In this document: positions 25,922 through 35,001 of the stretch, one piece after another
Layout of the letters: every line of letters starts with the position of its first letter
Numbering within the stretch: position 1 is the stretch's first letter
Source: HK1 sp965204915
GTDB lineage: Bacteria; Pseudomonadota; Gammaproteobacteria; HK1
DNA: 64,000 nucleotides
Assembly: GCA_965204915.1 (NCBI GenBank)
Contig: OZ242023.1
Location: forward strand, 3,906,001 to 3,970,000
Direction of reading: 5' to 3'
Notes under the pieces: generated by a model
What the model was told of the DNA's origin: nothing
The model's database searches: none
Seen by the model: the letters and a program-made list of their open reading frames with translations, nothing else
Translations under genes and position numbers: made by a program

Positions 25922-27229
25922 ATGAGCCGAAAACAGGAGACGGCAATTCTCGAGAAGCAGTGGCGGGAAGATCCCCGCTGGCGAGGAATCGAGCGCGGCT
26001 ATGCGGCCGCCGACGTCGTGCGGCTGCGCGGCTCGGTTCGGATCGAACACACCCTGGCCCGCCGGGGCGCGGAGCGGCTGTGGAACGCCCTCGACACCCT
26101 GCCGTTCGTGCGCACCCTCGGCGCGCTCACCGGCAACCAGGCGGTGCAGATGGCCAAGGCGGGGCTGCAGGCCGTCTACCTCTCCGGCTGGCAGGTGGCG
26201 GCGGACGCCAACAGCGCGGGCCAGATGTATCCCGACCAGAGCCTGTACCCCGCCGACAGCGCGCCCAACCTGCTGCGGGCGATCAACGCCGCGCTGGCGC
26301 GGGCCGACCAGATCCACCACGCGGAGGGCGACGATTCGATCGACTGGTTCCTGCCCGTGGTCGCCGACGCGGAGTCCGGCTTCGGCGGGGTGCTGAACGC
26401 CTTCGAGCTGATGAAGGACATGATCGACGCGGGCGCGGCCGGCGTGCACTTCGAGGATCAGCTCTCCTCGGCGAAGAAGTGCGGGCACATGGGCGGCAAG
26501 GTGCTGGTGCCGACCCGGGAGGCGGTGCAGAAGCTCGCCGCCGCGCGCCTCGCGGCCGACGTCTGCGGGGTGCCCACCCTGCTCATGGCCCGCACCGACG
26601 CGCTCGGCGCGAAGCTGCTCACCAGCGACGTCGACCCCGCCGACCAGCCCTTCGTCACCGGCAAGCAGACGGTGGAGGGATTCTACGAGGTGAAGTGCGG
26701 GATGGAGCAGGCGATCTCGCGCGGGCTTGCGTACGCGCCCTATGCGGACCTGGTGTGGTGCGAGACGGCGAAGCCGGATCTCGGCGAGGCGCGCGAGTTC
26801 GCCCAGGCGATCCGGGAGCGCTTCCCGGGCCAGCGGCTCGCCTACAACTGCTCGCCGTCGTTCAACTGGCGGGCGAACCTCGACGACGCCGCCATCGCGA
26901 AGTTCCAGGAATCCCTGGCGGAGATGGGCTACCGCTTCCAGTTCATCACGCTGGCCGGCTTCCACGCCGTCAACCAGGGCATGTTCAGTCTCGCGCACGG
27001 GTACCGCAACCGCGGGATGAGCGCCTACGTGGAGCTGCAGGAGGCGGAGTTCGGCGCCGAATCGCTCGGCTACACCGCCCACAAGCACCAGCGGGAGGTC
27101 GGCGCGGGCTACTTCGACGCGGTCACCGAAGCGGTCACCGGCGGCACGAGCTCGATCACCGCCCTCTCCGGCTCGACCGAGGAAGAGCAGTTCGAGGTCC
27201 CGGCCGAAGAGCAGCGCGAGGTCGCCTGA
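25922..27229 (+). CDS. aceA: Isocitrate lyase
   Basis: Cleaves isocitrate to glyoxylate and succinate, the first step of the glyoxylate shunt used for growth on acetate, fatty acids and C2 compounds. 435 residues. The signature KKCGH is at residues 185-189 with the catalytic Cys, the metal-binding VVADAESGFGG precedes it, and NCSPSFNW follows. GGAGAA precedes the ATG. No malate synthase is present in the window. A strong terminator follows. Confidence 0.97.
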   Translation: MSRKQETAILEKQWREDPRWRGIERGYAAADVVRLRGSVRIEHTLARRGAERLWNALDTLPFVRTLGALTGNQAVQMAKAGLQAVYLSGWQVAADANSAGQMYPDQSLYPADSAPNLLRAINAALARADQIHHAEGDDSIDWFLPVVADAESGFGGVLNAFELMKDMIDAGAAGVHFEDQLSSAKKCGHMGGKVLVPTREAVQKLAAARLAADVCGVPTLLMARTDALGAKLLTSDVDPADQPFVTGKQTVEGFYEVKCGMEQAISRGLAYAPYADLVWCETAKPDLGEAREFAQAIRERFPGQRLAYNCSPSFNWRANLDDAAIAKFQESLAEMGYRFQFITLAGFHAVNQGMFSLAHGYRNRGMSAYVELQEAEFGAESLGYTAHKHQREVGAGYFDAVTEAVTGGTSSITALSGSTEEEQFEVPAEEQREVA

Positions 27230-27237
27230 GGAGCCAC

Positions 27238-27280
27238 GGCGGTCCTCCCCCGGCGTCCGGGGGGAGGACCGCCTTCTTCC
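27238..27280 (+). terminator. Rho-independent terminator after aceA
   Basis: GGCGGTCCTCCCCC at 27238 pairs with GGGGGGAGGACCGCC ending at 27273 over a short loop, giving a stem of about 14 pairs, followed by TTCTTCC. It lies 9 bp after the aceA stop and before the outer-membrane protein gene. Confidence 0.8.
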
Positions 27281-27292
27281 TGCCCGCACCAT

Positions 27293-28162
27293 ATGCACAT
27301 GGACATACGGAAGGACAGGCGGGAACCCTCTGGATCGGCTTCCGGCCGCGGCTTCACGTGGCGTCTTGCCGTTGTCGTCCTCCCGGCCCTGGCGATGATG
27401 CTCGCGCCCTTCGGTCCCGCGCGCGCCGAAGGCGGCGCCCCCGCCTCGGCCTCAGCCGACGGATCCGGGACCTACATGGGCGTCTTCGCCGGTATGGGCC
27501 GGGCGGACAGCCGAATCGTCGACGTCGACGGCTTCGCGAACTCGGGAACCCCGGGCTGGACCGTCGATTACAGCGATACCGGGTTCGTGGGCGGCGCCCT
27601 GATCGGGCGGAAGTTCAAGGTAGCGGGAATGCCTCTCAGGGCGGAGATCGACGCCACCTTCGGCCGGTTGTCGGCGAAAGACAATCGGCTCGACCCTGCT
27701 ACCCTTACCGGCGGGGACGAGACGGCGATGACGAAGTTCCGATGGATCGCGACGGTGCGCGCCGGAGTCGAACGGACCATCGGGCGCGCGACGGTGTTCG
27801 CCGCGGCCGGGCTGGCCGCCGCCCGGATCGATCGTTCGGTGACCGACCTCGATCGCTCCGTCGATCCCGCCACCGGCCAGCCTACGCCATGGGCACCGGA
27901 CCCCGACGATTCCTTCCGGGAGGATTCGACGAACGTCGGCTGGGTGATCGGAGCCGGCCTGGAGACTCCCCTGGCCGATTCCTGGACGTTGCGGCTCGAC
28001 GGCTCGTACCTGGATTTCGGAACGGAGACCCATTACGTGAACCGGAGCGGCAACAATCCGTGCTGCGGGCCGGGGACCCCTCGGAGACCCGCCGCGTACC
28101 AGCTCGAAAACAAGGTCGGCATCCTGCGTCTGGCCCTCATCTACCGGTTCGGCGGCTCGTAG
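27293..28162 (+). CDS. Outer-membrane beta-barrel protein
   Basis: 289 residues. A signal peptide at about residues 23-45 (LAVVVLPALAMMLAPFGPARA) is followed by alternating hydrophobic strands: GTYMGVFAGMGRAD, GFVGGALIGRKF, RAEIDATFGRLSA, WTLRLDGSYLDFG. The last strand ILRLALIYRFGGS ends close to an aromatic residue, as in OmpA/OmpW-type eight-stranded barrels. Two adjacent cysteines (NNPCCGPG) near residue 258 are unusual in an exposed loop and could form a disulfide. Specific function unknown. Confidence 0.72.
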   Translation: MHMDIRKDRREPSGSASGRGFTWRLAVVVLPALAMMLAPFGPARAEGGAPASASADGSGTYMGVFAGMGRADSRIVDVDGFANSGTPGWTVDYSDTGFVGGALIGRKFKVAGMPLRAEIDATFGRLSAKDNRLDPATLTGGDETAMTKFRWIATVRAGVERTIGRATVFAAAGLAAARIDRSVTDLDRSVDPATGQPTPWAPDPDDSFREDSTNVGWVIGAGLETPLADSWTLRLDGSYLDFGTETHYVNRSGNNPCCGPGTPRRPAAYQLENKVGILRLALIYRFGGS

Positions 28163-28173
28163 CGGGCAACACC

Positions 28174-29562
28174 ATGCAGAACGCCACCCGCCTCCTTCTC
28201 GACGAATCCCACGCCGGGGTCGGCCGGGACGACGTTCCCCCCGTCTTCAAGCTCCGGCAGCACTTCCCCCGCCCCGTCGAGCCGGACGTGGCGGCCGCGG
28301 TGCGGCGCGAGGTCACGCCGGTGCTCGCCCGCGTCGAGCCGGGCCAGCGCATCGCGGTGACCGGATCGAGCCGGGGGATCGCGAACCTCGCGCCGGTGGT
28401 GCGCGAATGCGCGAGCGCGCTGCGCGAGGCCGGGGCCGACCCGTTCGTCGTCCCCGCCATGGGCAGCCACGGCGGGGCGACGCCCGAAGGGCAGGTCCGG
28501 GTGCTCGACGACACCAACGGCATCACCGAGGAGAGCGTCGGGTGCCGGATCGAGTCGAGCATGGAGGTGGTGCGGATCGGGACCACCGGCACCGGCTTTC
28601 CGGTGTTCCAGGACAAGCTCTGCCACGACGCGGACGGCGTGCTCGCGGTCAACCGGATCAAGCCGCACACCGGCTTCACCGAAAGGGTGGAGAGCGGCAT
28701 CTGCAAGATGCTGGTGATCGGCATGGGAAAGCAGGCCGGCGCCTCGAAGATCCACCAGCAGGCGCTGCGCGCGGGGATGGGAAGGCTCGTGCTCGAAGCG
28801 TCGCGCATCATCGTCGAATCGGCCCGCCCGCGGCTCGTCGGGGCCATCGGGCTCGTCGAGAATGCGTTCAAGGAGACGGCCGTCGTCCAGGGCATTCCCG
28901 TCGGGAGCTGCGACGCGCTCATCGAGGCGGAGAGCGCGTTGCTCGAACGGGCCCGCGCACTCCTCCCGCGCCTTCCCTTCGACGACCTGGACGCGCTCGT
29001 GGTCGACGAGATCGGCAAGGACGTGAGCGGGTCGGGCATGGACACCAACGTCATCGGGAAGAAGGAGGGACTCGCCACGCCCCGGATCGGCGCCATCTAC
29101 GTGCGCGGGCTCACCCGGGGAACCCACGGCAACGCGGTCGGGCTCGGCAACGCGGACCTCATGCCGCGTTCGCTGCTCGAACACGTCGATCTCAACTCGA
29201 CGTACATGAATGCGTTCACCGCGAAGCGCCTGTGGATCGGCAAGCTTCCGATGCTGGTGGAGAACGAGCTCCAGGCGATGCAGATCCTGCTCAACTTCCG
29301 GGCCGAGGAGGACCCGGCGTCGTTGCGGCTCGCGTGGATCCGCAACACCTCGATCCTCGACGAGCTGTGGGCGTCCACAGCGCTGCTCGACGAGGCGCGC
29401 GAGGATCCGTGCATCGAAATCCTCTCCGAACCGGCGCCCATGGCCTTCGACGACCGCCTCGCGCTCGCCCCGCCCCGATCGTCGCCGACCGCCGGCGGCC
29501 TCCGGCCCCAATCCCGCCGGCCCGCCGTCGCGTCCTTGACTTTGCCGCGGGCGGCTCCCTAG
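28174..29562 (+). CDS. LarA-like (DUF2088) domain protein
   Basis: 462 residues. The central part resembles the N-domain of lactate racemase LarA/DUF2088: VTGSSRGIANLAPVVREC, VPAMGSHGGATPEGQ, AVNRIKPHTGFTERVESGI, KMLVIGMGKQAGASKIHQ. The LarA-type pincer cofactor and catalytic residues cannot be confirmed by eye, so racemase activity is not claimed. It starts 12 bp after the barrel gene. The last 40 residues are Pro/Arg-rich and probably not part of the fold. Confidence 0.7.
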   Translation: MQNATRLLLDESHAGVGRDDVPPVFKLRQHFPRPVEPDVAAAVRREVTPVLARVEPGQRIAVTGSSRGIANLAPVVRECASALREAGADPFVVPAMGSHGGATPEGQVRVLDDTNGITEESVGCRIESSMEVVRIGTTGTGFPVFQDKLCHDADGVLAVNRIKPHTGFTERVESGICKMLVIGMGKQAGASKIHQQALRAGMGRLVLEASRIIVESARPRLVGAIGLVENAFKETAVVQGIPVGSCDALIEAESALLERARALLPRLPFDDLDALVVDEIGKDVSGSGMDTNVIGKKEGLATPRIGAIYVRGLTRGTHGNAVGLGNADLMPRSLLEHVDLNSTYMNAFTAKRLWIGKLPMLVENELQAMQILLNFRAEEDPASLRLAWIRNTSILDELWASTALLDEAREDPCIEILSEPAPMAFDDRLALAPPRSSPTAGGLRPQSRRPAVASLTLPRAAP

Positions 29563-29639
29563 ATTGCGCGCTTCGGCGCGCTGGCTGCCGCCAGCCGTCT
29601 TCTCGTCGTACAGGGCCGAGGCGGGGGCTTCGAAACACG

Positions 29640-30749
29640 ATGGACTTCCGGATCGAGACGGCGCCGCCGGAGCTGCGGCGGCCGAAGCCGGCGGACGAAA
29701 GCGCCCTCGGCTTCGGGAAGATCTACAGCGACCACATGTTCACCATGCGCTGGACCGCGAACGGCGGTTGGGAAGATCCCGCGTTGAAGCCGTTCGCCAA
29801 TCTGGAGCTCTCTCCCGCCTCCCTGGTCCTGCATTACGGACAGACGATCTTCGAGGGGCTGAAGGCGTACAGGAACCGGAAGGGAACGGTGAACCTGTTC
29901 CGCGCGGCCGACAACGCGACGCGCTTCAACCGGTCCGCCGTGCGTCTCGACCTGCCCGAAGTGGACCCCGCCGTCTTCACCGGGGCAATCGAGGCCCTGC
30001 TCGAGCTCGACCACGAATGGATCCCGCGTTCGCACGGAACCTCCCTGTACGTGCGGCCCACCATGGTGGCGACCGAGCCCTACATCGGGCTCAAGTCCAC
30101 GCACGAAGCCCTCTTCTTCGTCATCACCGGACCGGTCGGCGCCTATTACCCCGAGGGCTTCAATCCGGTGAAGATCACGGTGTCCGACCGGTACTCTCGG
30201 GCCGGGCCGGGGGGGCTCGGCTCGGCGAAGACGGCCGCGAACTACGCGGCGAGCCTCAAGGCGGAGAAGGAGGCGCTCGCCCGCGGCTTCACCCAGGTCC
30301 TCTGGCTCGATGCGGCCGAGCGCCGGCACATCGAGGAAGTCGGCTCGATGAACATCCTGTTCAAGATTGCAGGCACCGTGGTCACCCCGCCGATCGGCGA
30401 CACCATCCTCGCCGGCATCACCAAGGATTCGGTGCTGGCACTGCTCGGGCAGTGGGACGTGCCGGTGGAGGAACGTCCCATCACCATCGAAGAGGTGATC
30501 GACGCCCACGCGGACGGAAGCCTGGAGGAGGTGTTCGGGGCGGGAACCGCCGCGGTCATCTCGCCGGTCGGCTCGCTCGACTACAAGGGCCGGACCCTCC
30601 ATGTCGCGAACGGCGGCACCGGACCGTTCGCGGAGCGGCTGTTCGACGAGCTGATGGGGATCCAGTACGGGACGCGGCCGGATCCTTTCGGGTGGATCCG
30701 CGAGGTGGCTCCGGCCGGCATGGGCGGCGCTGCCGCCGCGGGCGGCTGA
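29640..30749 (+). CDS. ilvE: Branched-chain amino acid aminotransferase
   Basis: PLP enzyme interconverting Leu/Ile/Val and their 2-oxo acids. 369 residues of the larger, eukaryote-like BCAT type: LHYGQTIFEGLKAYR, VRPTMVATEPYIGLK, the PLP lysine in GLGSAKTAANYAAS, and VFGAGTAAVISPVGSL near the end. The ATG at 29640 follows a GGGG-rich but weak ribosome-binding site. Downstream, 30750-30846 contains GC-rich self-complementary sequence but no clear T-run. Confidence 0.93.
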   Translation: MDFRIETAPPELRRPKPADESALGFGKIYSDHMFTMRWTANGGWEDPALKPFANLELSPASLVLHYGQTIFEGLKAYRNRKGTVNLFRAADNATRFNRSAVRLDLPEVDPAVFTGAIEALLELDHEWIPRSHGTSLYVRPTMVATEPYIGLKSTHEALFFVITGPVGAYYPEGFNPVKITVSDRYSRAGPGGLGSAKTAANYAASLKAEKEALARGFTQVLWLDAAERRHIEEVGSMNILFKIAGTVVTPPIGDTILAGITKDSVLALLGQWDVPVEERPITIEEVIDAHADGSLEEVFGAGTAAVISPVGSLDYKGRTLHVANGGTGPFAERLFDELMGIQYGTRPDPFGWIREVAPAGMGGAAAAGG

Positions 30750-30846
30750 GCCGGGACCGGGCCGGCCGGCCCGCCGTCCGGGTCGCCGCTCGAACGGTCG
30801 GGAGACGAGGCTCCCGGAGCCCGGCGGACGGCCCGCGCATCCTCCC

Positions 30847-31476
30847 TCAGGAGCTCGCCAGGTTCGGCTTCGCGGTCATGGAGTTCTGGCCACGCTCGGG
30901 GTTCGGCTCGACGTGGAGTCCCAGGAACCCGCCGAGCTGGTCGGCGCCTCCCATATACTTTCCGTCGAGCCAGATCTGGGGAACGGTGATCGGTGTCTTC
31001 GGTCCGACGATCGGCTTGACCCTGCCGATCATCTCGTAGAGGGCGCGTGGATCCCTCACTACGTCGTGATACACGTAATCGATGCCTGCGTCGGCGAAGT
31101 ACCCCTTCGCCCGTGCGCAATGCGGGCAGGTCTCCTTGCCGTAGAGATGGTTGCCGGACACGCCGGCCCGCTGCACGTGCGCGGCGATGATCGCCTCGGT
31201 GAGCACGCCGCGGTTCAGCGCGTGGCCCTGGCTCACCACCTTGCCCTCGACCATCACGATCGGCGCGTGCCAGCCGCCTTTGAGGAGGGGCTTCCACCAC
31301 TCCGTCAACCATTCCCTGACCTCGACCTCGACCGGAATGCCGGCGAGCTCGCTGGCGAGGGTGTCGTCGATGACGTCGACGGTCAGGGAGCATTCACCGC
31401 AGGGGATGTTGACCCGGAAGGGCCCCCACCGGCCCGCCCACCGGTACAGTGTCAGCCGCACGGGTTGCGTCGTCAT
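30847..31476 (-). CDS. Two-domain redox protein: thioredoxin-like plus glutaredoxin
   Basis: 209 residues. The N-terminal half has a CGEC motif near residue 24 (NIPCGECSLT) and a substrate-like loop GGWHAPIVMVEGKVVSQG. The C-terminal half is a glutaredoxin with CPHC near residue 117 (YGKETCPHCARAKGYF), VPQIWLDGKYMGGADQL and the cis-Pro. Two dithiol sites in one chain suggest an internal relay. GGAGA precedes the ATG at 31476; the frame is open to 31539 without homology. Divergent from the DMT transporter. Confidence 0.75.
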   Translation of the reverse strand: MTTQPVRLTLYRWAGRWGPFRVNIPCGECSLTVDVIDDTLASELAGIPVEVEVREWLTEWWKPLLKGGWHAPIVMVEGKVVSQGHALNRGVLTEAIIAAHVQRAGVSGNHLYGKETCPHCARAKGYFADAGIDYVYHDVVRDPRALYEMIGRVKPIVGPKTPITVPQIWLDGKYMGGADQLGGFLGLHVEPNPERGQNSMTAKPNLASS

Positions 31477-31703
31477 CGCATCTCTCCGATCCTTGTCCCC
31501 GATGTTGCAAAAGTAAGCCCGTACCTCGAAGAACGTCAATCGGTTTCGAGCCCGTGCCTCCGCGGCCGCCGAGCGGCCGCCGCCGGCGTATCGCTCCTGC
31601 CGCCCGCGCCTCGGGCCGCGAGGCGGGCGGTTGCCGGGCAGCGGATCACCGGATCGCCCGAGCCCGTCCTCCGCACCGGTTCCGTTCCGCCGAGCGCCCC
31701 GGG

Positions 31704-32621
31704 GTGATCCAGTCGGACCATGCGCCCGCCCGGACGGCGCGTATCCGCCACCGGCGCCATCTGACCGGCGTCGCGCTCGTGCTCGCCGCCGGGGTGATGC
31801 TCAGCGTCGCGGGGGTCACGGTGCGCAACATGGAGGCGGCAGGCGGCGGCCAGATCCTCTTCTACCGCTCCCTCGCGTTCTTCGCCGCACTGGCCCTCTA
31901 TCTCGCACTCCGCTACCGCACCCGCACGGTTCGGGCGTTCGTCGCGGTGGGAAGGCCCGGCCTCGTCGTCGCCGTGAGCCTCGGCCTCGGATCGGCGTGC
32001 TACGTATTCGCGCTGTTGCTGACCACGGTGGCGAACGCACTCTTCCTCATCAGCTCCGCCCCGTTCATGGCCGCCGTCCTGGGCTGGATCGTCATGCGCG
32101 AACGGGTCCGGCCGGCGACGTGGATCATGATGACGATCGCCCTCGCGGGCATCTCGATCATGATCTTCAACGGGATCCAGAGCGGGCGGCTGCTCGGCAA
32201 CGTCGTCGCCCTCGGCACCCCCGTGAGCTTCGCGATCATGCTCGTGACGCTCCGCCGCGCCGGCAACCGCGACATGATTCCCGCCATCTGCCTCGCCGGT
32301 CTCGTCGGGGCGGCAGTCGGATTCGCGATGTCGGACGGCCTCGCCGTCTCCCGCCACGATCTCCTGCTCTGCCTGTTTCTCGGCGTCTTCCAGTACGCGG
32401 GTGGATTCGTGCTCATCACCCTGGGGGCGCGCTACCTTCCCGCCGCCGAGGTCGCGCTTCTCTCGTTGGTGGAGGTCGTGCTGGCGCCCATCTGGGTGTG
32501 GATCGGCGTCGGCGAGGTCCCCGCCCTGCTCACCCTGGCAGGAGGCGGCATCGTGCTCTCGGCGGTCGTCGCGCAGGCGGTCATGGGACTGCGATCACCC
32601 ACGGGCCGAAGATCCGCATGA
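31704..32621 (+). CDS. EamA/DMT-family transporter
   Basis: About 305 residues with ten hydrophobic helices in two EamA repeats, for example LTGVALVLAAGVMLSVAGV, LGLGSACYVFALLLT, WIMMTIALAGISIMIF, and in the second repeat YLPAAEVALLSLVEVVLAPI. Typical of inner-membrane metabolite exporters of the drug/metabolite superfamily; substrate unknown. I use the GTG at 31704 because it gives the expected short cytoplasmic N-terminus; no ribosome-binding site is clear. Confidence 0.78.
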   Translation: MIQSDHAPARTARIRHRRHLTGVALVLAAGVMLSVAGVTVRNMEAAGGGQILFYRSLAFFAALALYLALRYRTRTVRAFVAVGRPGLVVAVSLGLGSACYVFALLLTTVANALFLISSAPFMAAVLGWIVMRERVRPATWIMMTIALAGISIMIFNGIQSGRLLGNVVALGTPVSFAIMLVTLRRAGNRDMIPAICLAGLVGAAVGFAMSDGLAVSRHDLLLCLFLGVFQYAGGFVLITLGARYLPAAEVALLSLVEVVLAPIWVWIGVGEVPALLTLAGGGIVLSAVVAQAVMGLRSPTGRRSA

Positions 32622-32754
32622 TCGGAAGGCTCCGCGGTACGTCGCCGGGGCGATCGGCACTTCGGCGCAGAGCGGCCCGATCCCGCATCGACTCCGATGG
32701 ACGCCGGCGAACGACACCATCATCCCGCGCGGCGGTCGCGGTCGCAGGCTGGAC

Positions 32755-32821
32755 ATCGAATACTCCCGTTTTGTATCTTTGCCTTCTGGCATTCCAACCT
32801 TTTGAAAGGCGGAAATCGACG
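32755..32821 (+). promoter_or_regulatory. Upstream region of the PqqD-led operon
   Basis: A locally AT-richer stretch precedes the PqqD-like gene, with TTTTGTATCTTTGCC and GGAAA close to the start. TGGACA near 32749 and TGTATC stand about 16 bp apart and could form a weak promoter. I searched both strands of 32622-32821 for a small precursor peptide with its own start and found none convincing. Confidence 0.3.
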
Positions 32822-33163
32822 ATGGGAAGCAACGATACCGGAAAGAATCCGAACGAGCCGGACATGGCCGTCGCCCCCGCCTCCCGGGTGTCGCGCAACG
32901 AGGCCATCGTCTTCACCGATCTCGACGACACCATCGTGATGATGGACGTCGACGAGGGACAGTACTACGAGCTCGACCCGGTCGGCGCCCGGATCTGGAC
33001 CCTGCTCGAAACCGATCGGTCCGCCGCGGATCTCTGCGACGCCCTGGCCTCGGAGTTCGACGTCGACCCCGACACCTGCCATCGCGACACCCTGGAGTTC
33101 CTGCAGTCGGCCAGCGACCTGCGGATCGTCCACGTGCAGTCCGCCCAGGCGCCGCCGGCCTGA
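32822..33163 (+). CDS. PqqD-like RiPP recognition protein (lasso B1-like)
   Basis: 113 residues. After a polar, probably disordered N-terminus, residues 30-110 follow the PqqD/RRE pattern: IVMMDVDEGQYYELDPVGARIW, then TLLETDRSAADLCDALASEF and a final helix. In RiPP pathways such domains bind the leader of a precursor peptide and present it to the modifying enzyme; stand-alone ones are the B1 protein of lasso systems. It heads a co-directional run with a nucleotidyltransferase, a B2 protease and an ABC exporter, which supports that role. The precursor is not identified. Confidence 0.8.
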   Translation: MGSNDTGKNPNEPDMAVAPASRVSRNEAIVFTDLDDTIVMMDVDEGQYYELDPVGARIWTLLETDRSAADLCDALASEFDVDPDTCHRDTLEFLQSASDLRIVHVQSAQAPPA

Positions 33164-33256
33164 CCCCGCGGGGCGGCGGGTGCTTCGAATATCCGTGGGC
33201 GAAAGGGCCCGTTGGCCGGAATCGATCCGGTCGCAGCCACCGGTCGAGATTCGATC

Positions 33257-34492
33257 ATGCTTCAGGCTCCGGCCGTCACCGCGCCCCTGGAGGGCCTGCT
33301 CGCGGGGTTGCGTCTCGGCCTCGGGACGGGAGCCGGCGACCCGGACGCGGACAGGGAGGCGCTCTCCCGGATCGCCGACTGGAACGCCGTCGCCGCGCTC
33401 GCGGAGCGTCACCGGGTAGCGCCCCTTCTCCTGCAGGGGATGCGCGCCCGAGCCGAGGGCCCGGCCTCCGGCATCGAGCCGAGACTCGACAGGGCCCGCA
33501 AGCGGATCGTATCCCACGGACTGGCCCAGCTCGCCGCGCTGAAACGGGCGACCGGCCTGCTCGCCGCCGCCGACGTCCCCTGCCTGGTGCTCAAGGGCCT
33601 GTCGCTCGGCCAGCGCCTCTACGGACACCCGCTGGCGAGAGACGCGGGGGACATCGATCTGCTGGTCTCACCACGGACGTTTCGCGCCGCCGAGCGGGTG
33701 CTCCTGGAGAACGGCTGGCGACGGGTCAAGCCGGGCTTCCGGGAGACACCGGCCCGCAACCGCTGGTACGACCGGTTCCGCAAGGAACATCTGCTCGCCG
33801 GACCCGGCGGGATGCTGGATCTGCACCAGCGCCTGTCGCACAACCCCTTCTATTTCGACGCGCCCTTCGAGAGCCTCCACGCCGGCAGCGCCCCGGTGGA
33901 GATCGGCGCGCTTTCGTTCAAGGCCCTGGGGCCGGAGGACGAGTTCATGCATTTGATGTGCCACGGCGCCATGCATTACTGGAAGCGTCTCAAGTGGCTG
34001 TGCGACGTGGCGGCGATCCTCGCGTCCATGGAGCCGGCGCTCCTCGCGCGGGTGTCGGAGCGGTGCCGGCGGAACGGGCTTCAGAGCATCCTCGCATCGA
34101 CCCTTCTACTCTGCCGGGTGGCGTTCCACGTCCGGCTCCCCCGGGGCGCGGCGGCGTTGCCCGCCGGTGGAAGGCGGGCGGCCTGGATCGTCCGCTTTTC
34201 GCGGCGAACCTGGAGCGATGAAGACGACACCCGCTCGAGTGGGGGGGGCGACTGGGCCGGGCAGAAGGTCATCGGGCTGATCGCCAGGCCCGACCCGAAG
34301 GCCGTCCTGCACGAGGTCGCGAGCGTGTTCGTCGGCCCGCGCGACTGGGAGAGGATCGATCTCCCCGACCGGTTGTTCTACCTGTATTTTCCGCTGCGTC
34401 CGTTGCTCTGGCTCACCAGGAGGGAGGGTGGCCGGAGGGCGCCTCCCTCGCCGCGAAGGCGGGGGATGACTCCCGCTCCTGTGGATCCGTGA
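33257..34492 (+). CDS. Nucleotidyltransferase family protein (NTP_transf_5 type)
   Basis: About 411 residues. The signature LVLKGLSLGQRLYGHPLARDAG followed by DIDLLVSP (catalytic DxD) places it in the NTP_transf_5 family. A conserved MLDLHQRLSHNPF and EFMHLMCHGAMHYWKRLKWLCDVA lie downstream. Such proteins recur beside PqqD and B2 genes in lasso-peptide-like and exopolysaccharide loci; they may adenylylate a peptide or sugar. ATG 33257 is used; a TTG at 33212 would add 15 residues. Its stop overlaps the next gene's GTG. Confidence 0.78.
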   Translation: MLQAPAVTAPLEGLLAGLRLGLGTGAGDPDADREALSRIADWNAVAALAERHRVAPLLLQGMRARAEGPASGIEPRLDRARKRIVSHGLAQLAALKRATGLLAAADVPCLVLKGLSLGQRLYGHPLARDAGDIDLLVSPRTFRAAERVLLENGWRRVKPGFRETPARNRWYDRFRKEHLLAGPGGMLDLHQRLSHNPFYFDAPFESLHAGSAPVEIGALSFKALGPEDEFMHLMCHGAMHYWKRLKWLCDVAAILASMEPALLARVSERCRRNGLQSILASTLLLCRVAFHVRLPRGAAALPAGGRRAAWIVRFSRRTWSDEDDTRSSGGGDWAGQKVIGLIARPDPKAVLHEVASVFVGPRDWERIDLPDRLFYLYFPLRPLLWLTRREGGRRAPPSPRRRGMTPAPVDP

Positions 34493-35001
34493 AAGCCGTT
34501 CGCGCGTTCGTCCGCACGCCCGTCGCGGCCAAGGCGATGGCGCTGGAAGCGGCGCTGTTCCTGCTGCTGGCGCGGCTGCTCGTCAAATACGTGCCCATGC
34601 GCCACTGGCGGCGCCGGCTGGTCACGGCGCAAGAGCCGGCGGACCCGCACGCCGCTTTCTCCGCGGGCGGTTCCGGAGAACCGGAGTCCGCCGGCGGACT
34701 CCTGCCGCGTGCGCCGGAGCGGCGACTTCCCCGAAGGGTGGCGCACGTCGTGCGAACGGTCGCCCGCCGCGTGCCCTTTCCCGCCGTCTGCCTGCCGCAG
34801 GCCATGGCCCTGCAGTGGATGCTGCGCCGCCGGGGGGTGGAGAGCCGCCTGATCCTCGGCGCCCGGCGCAAGGCGGACGGCACGGGCCTGGACTTCCACG
34901 CCTGGCTGACCGTCGGTGGAGAATGCGTGATCGGAGGGGGCGAGGTCGAGACGTATGTGGCGCTGCCGCCGTTCGACGGTGTCGGGTCGCGGCCCGGATG
35001 A
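34489..35001 (+). CDS. Lasso-peptide B2-type leader protease (transglutaminase-like)
   Basis: 170 residues. One N-terminal hydrophobic helix (AALFLLLARLLVKYV) is followed by the B2 core: FPAVCLPQAMALQWMLRRRG with the catalytic Cys, and DFHAWLTV with the catalytic His, as in lasso B2/transglutaminase-like proteases that remove the leader. GTG start overlapping the preceding stop (GTGA); its own stop overlaps the ABC transporter ATG. Between helix and core there is a Gly/Pro-rich insert not usual for B2. Confidence 0.85.
   Translation: MKAVRAFVRTPVAAKAMALEAALFLLLARLLVKYVPMRHWRRRLVTAQEPADPHAAFSAGGSGEPESAGGLLPRAPERRLPRRVAHVVRTVARRVPFPAVCLPQAMALQWMLRRRGVESRLILGARRKADGTGLDFHAWLTVGGECVIGGGEVETYVALPPFDGVGSRPG

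Noticed and set aside
32697..32939. 80-codon ORF overlapping the PqqD gene as a RiPP precursor
   Set aside because: Out of frame with pqqD, lacks a leader/core layout or Gly1/Asp-Glu8-9 pattern, and has shadow-frame composition.
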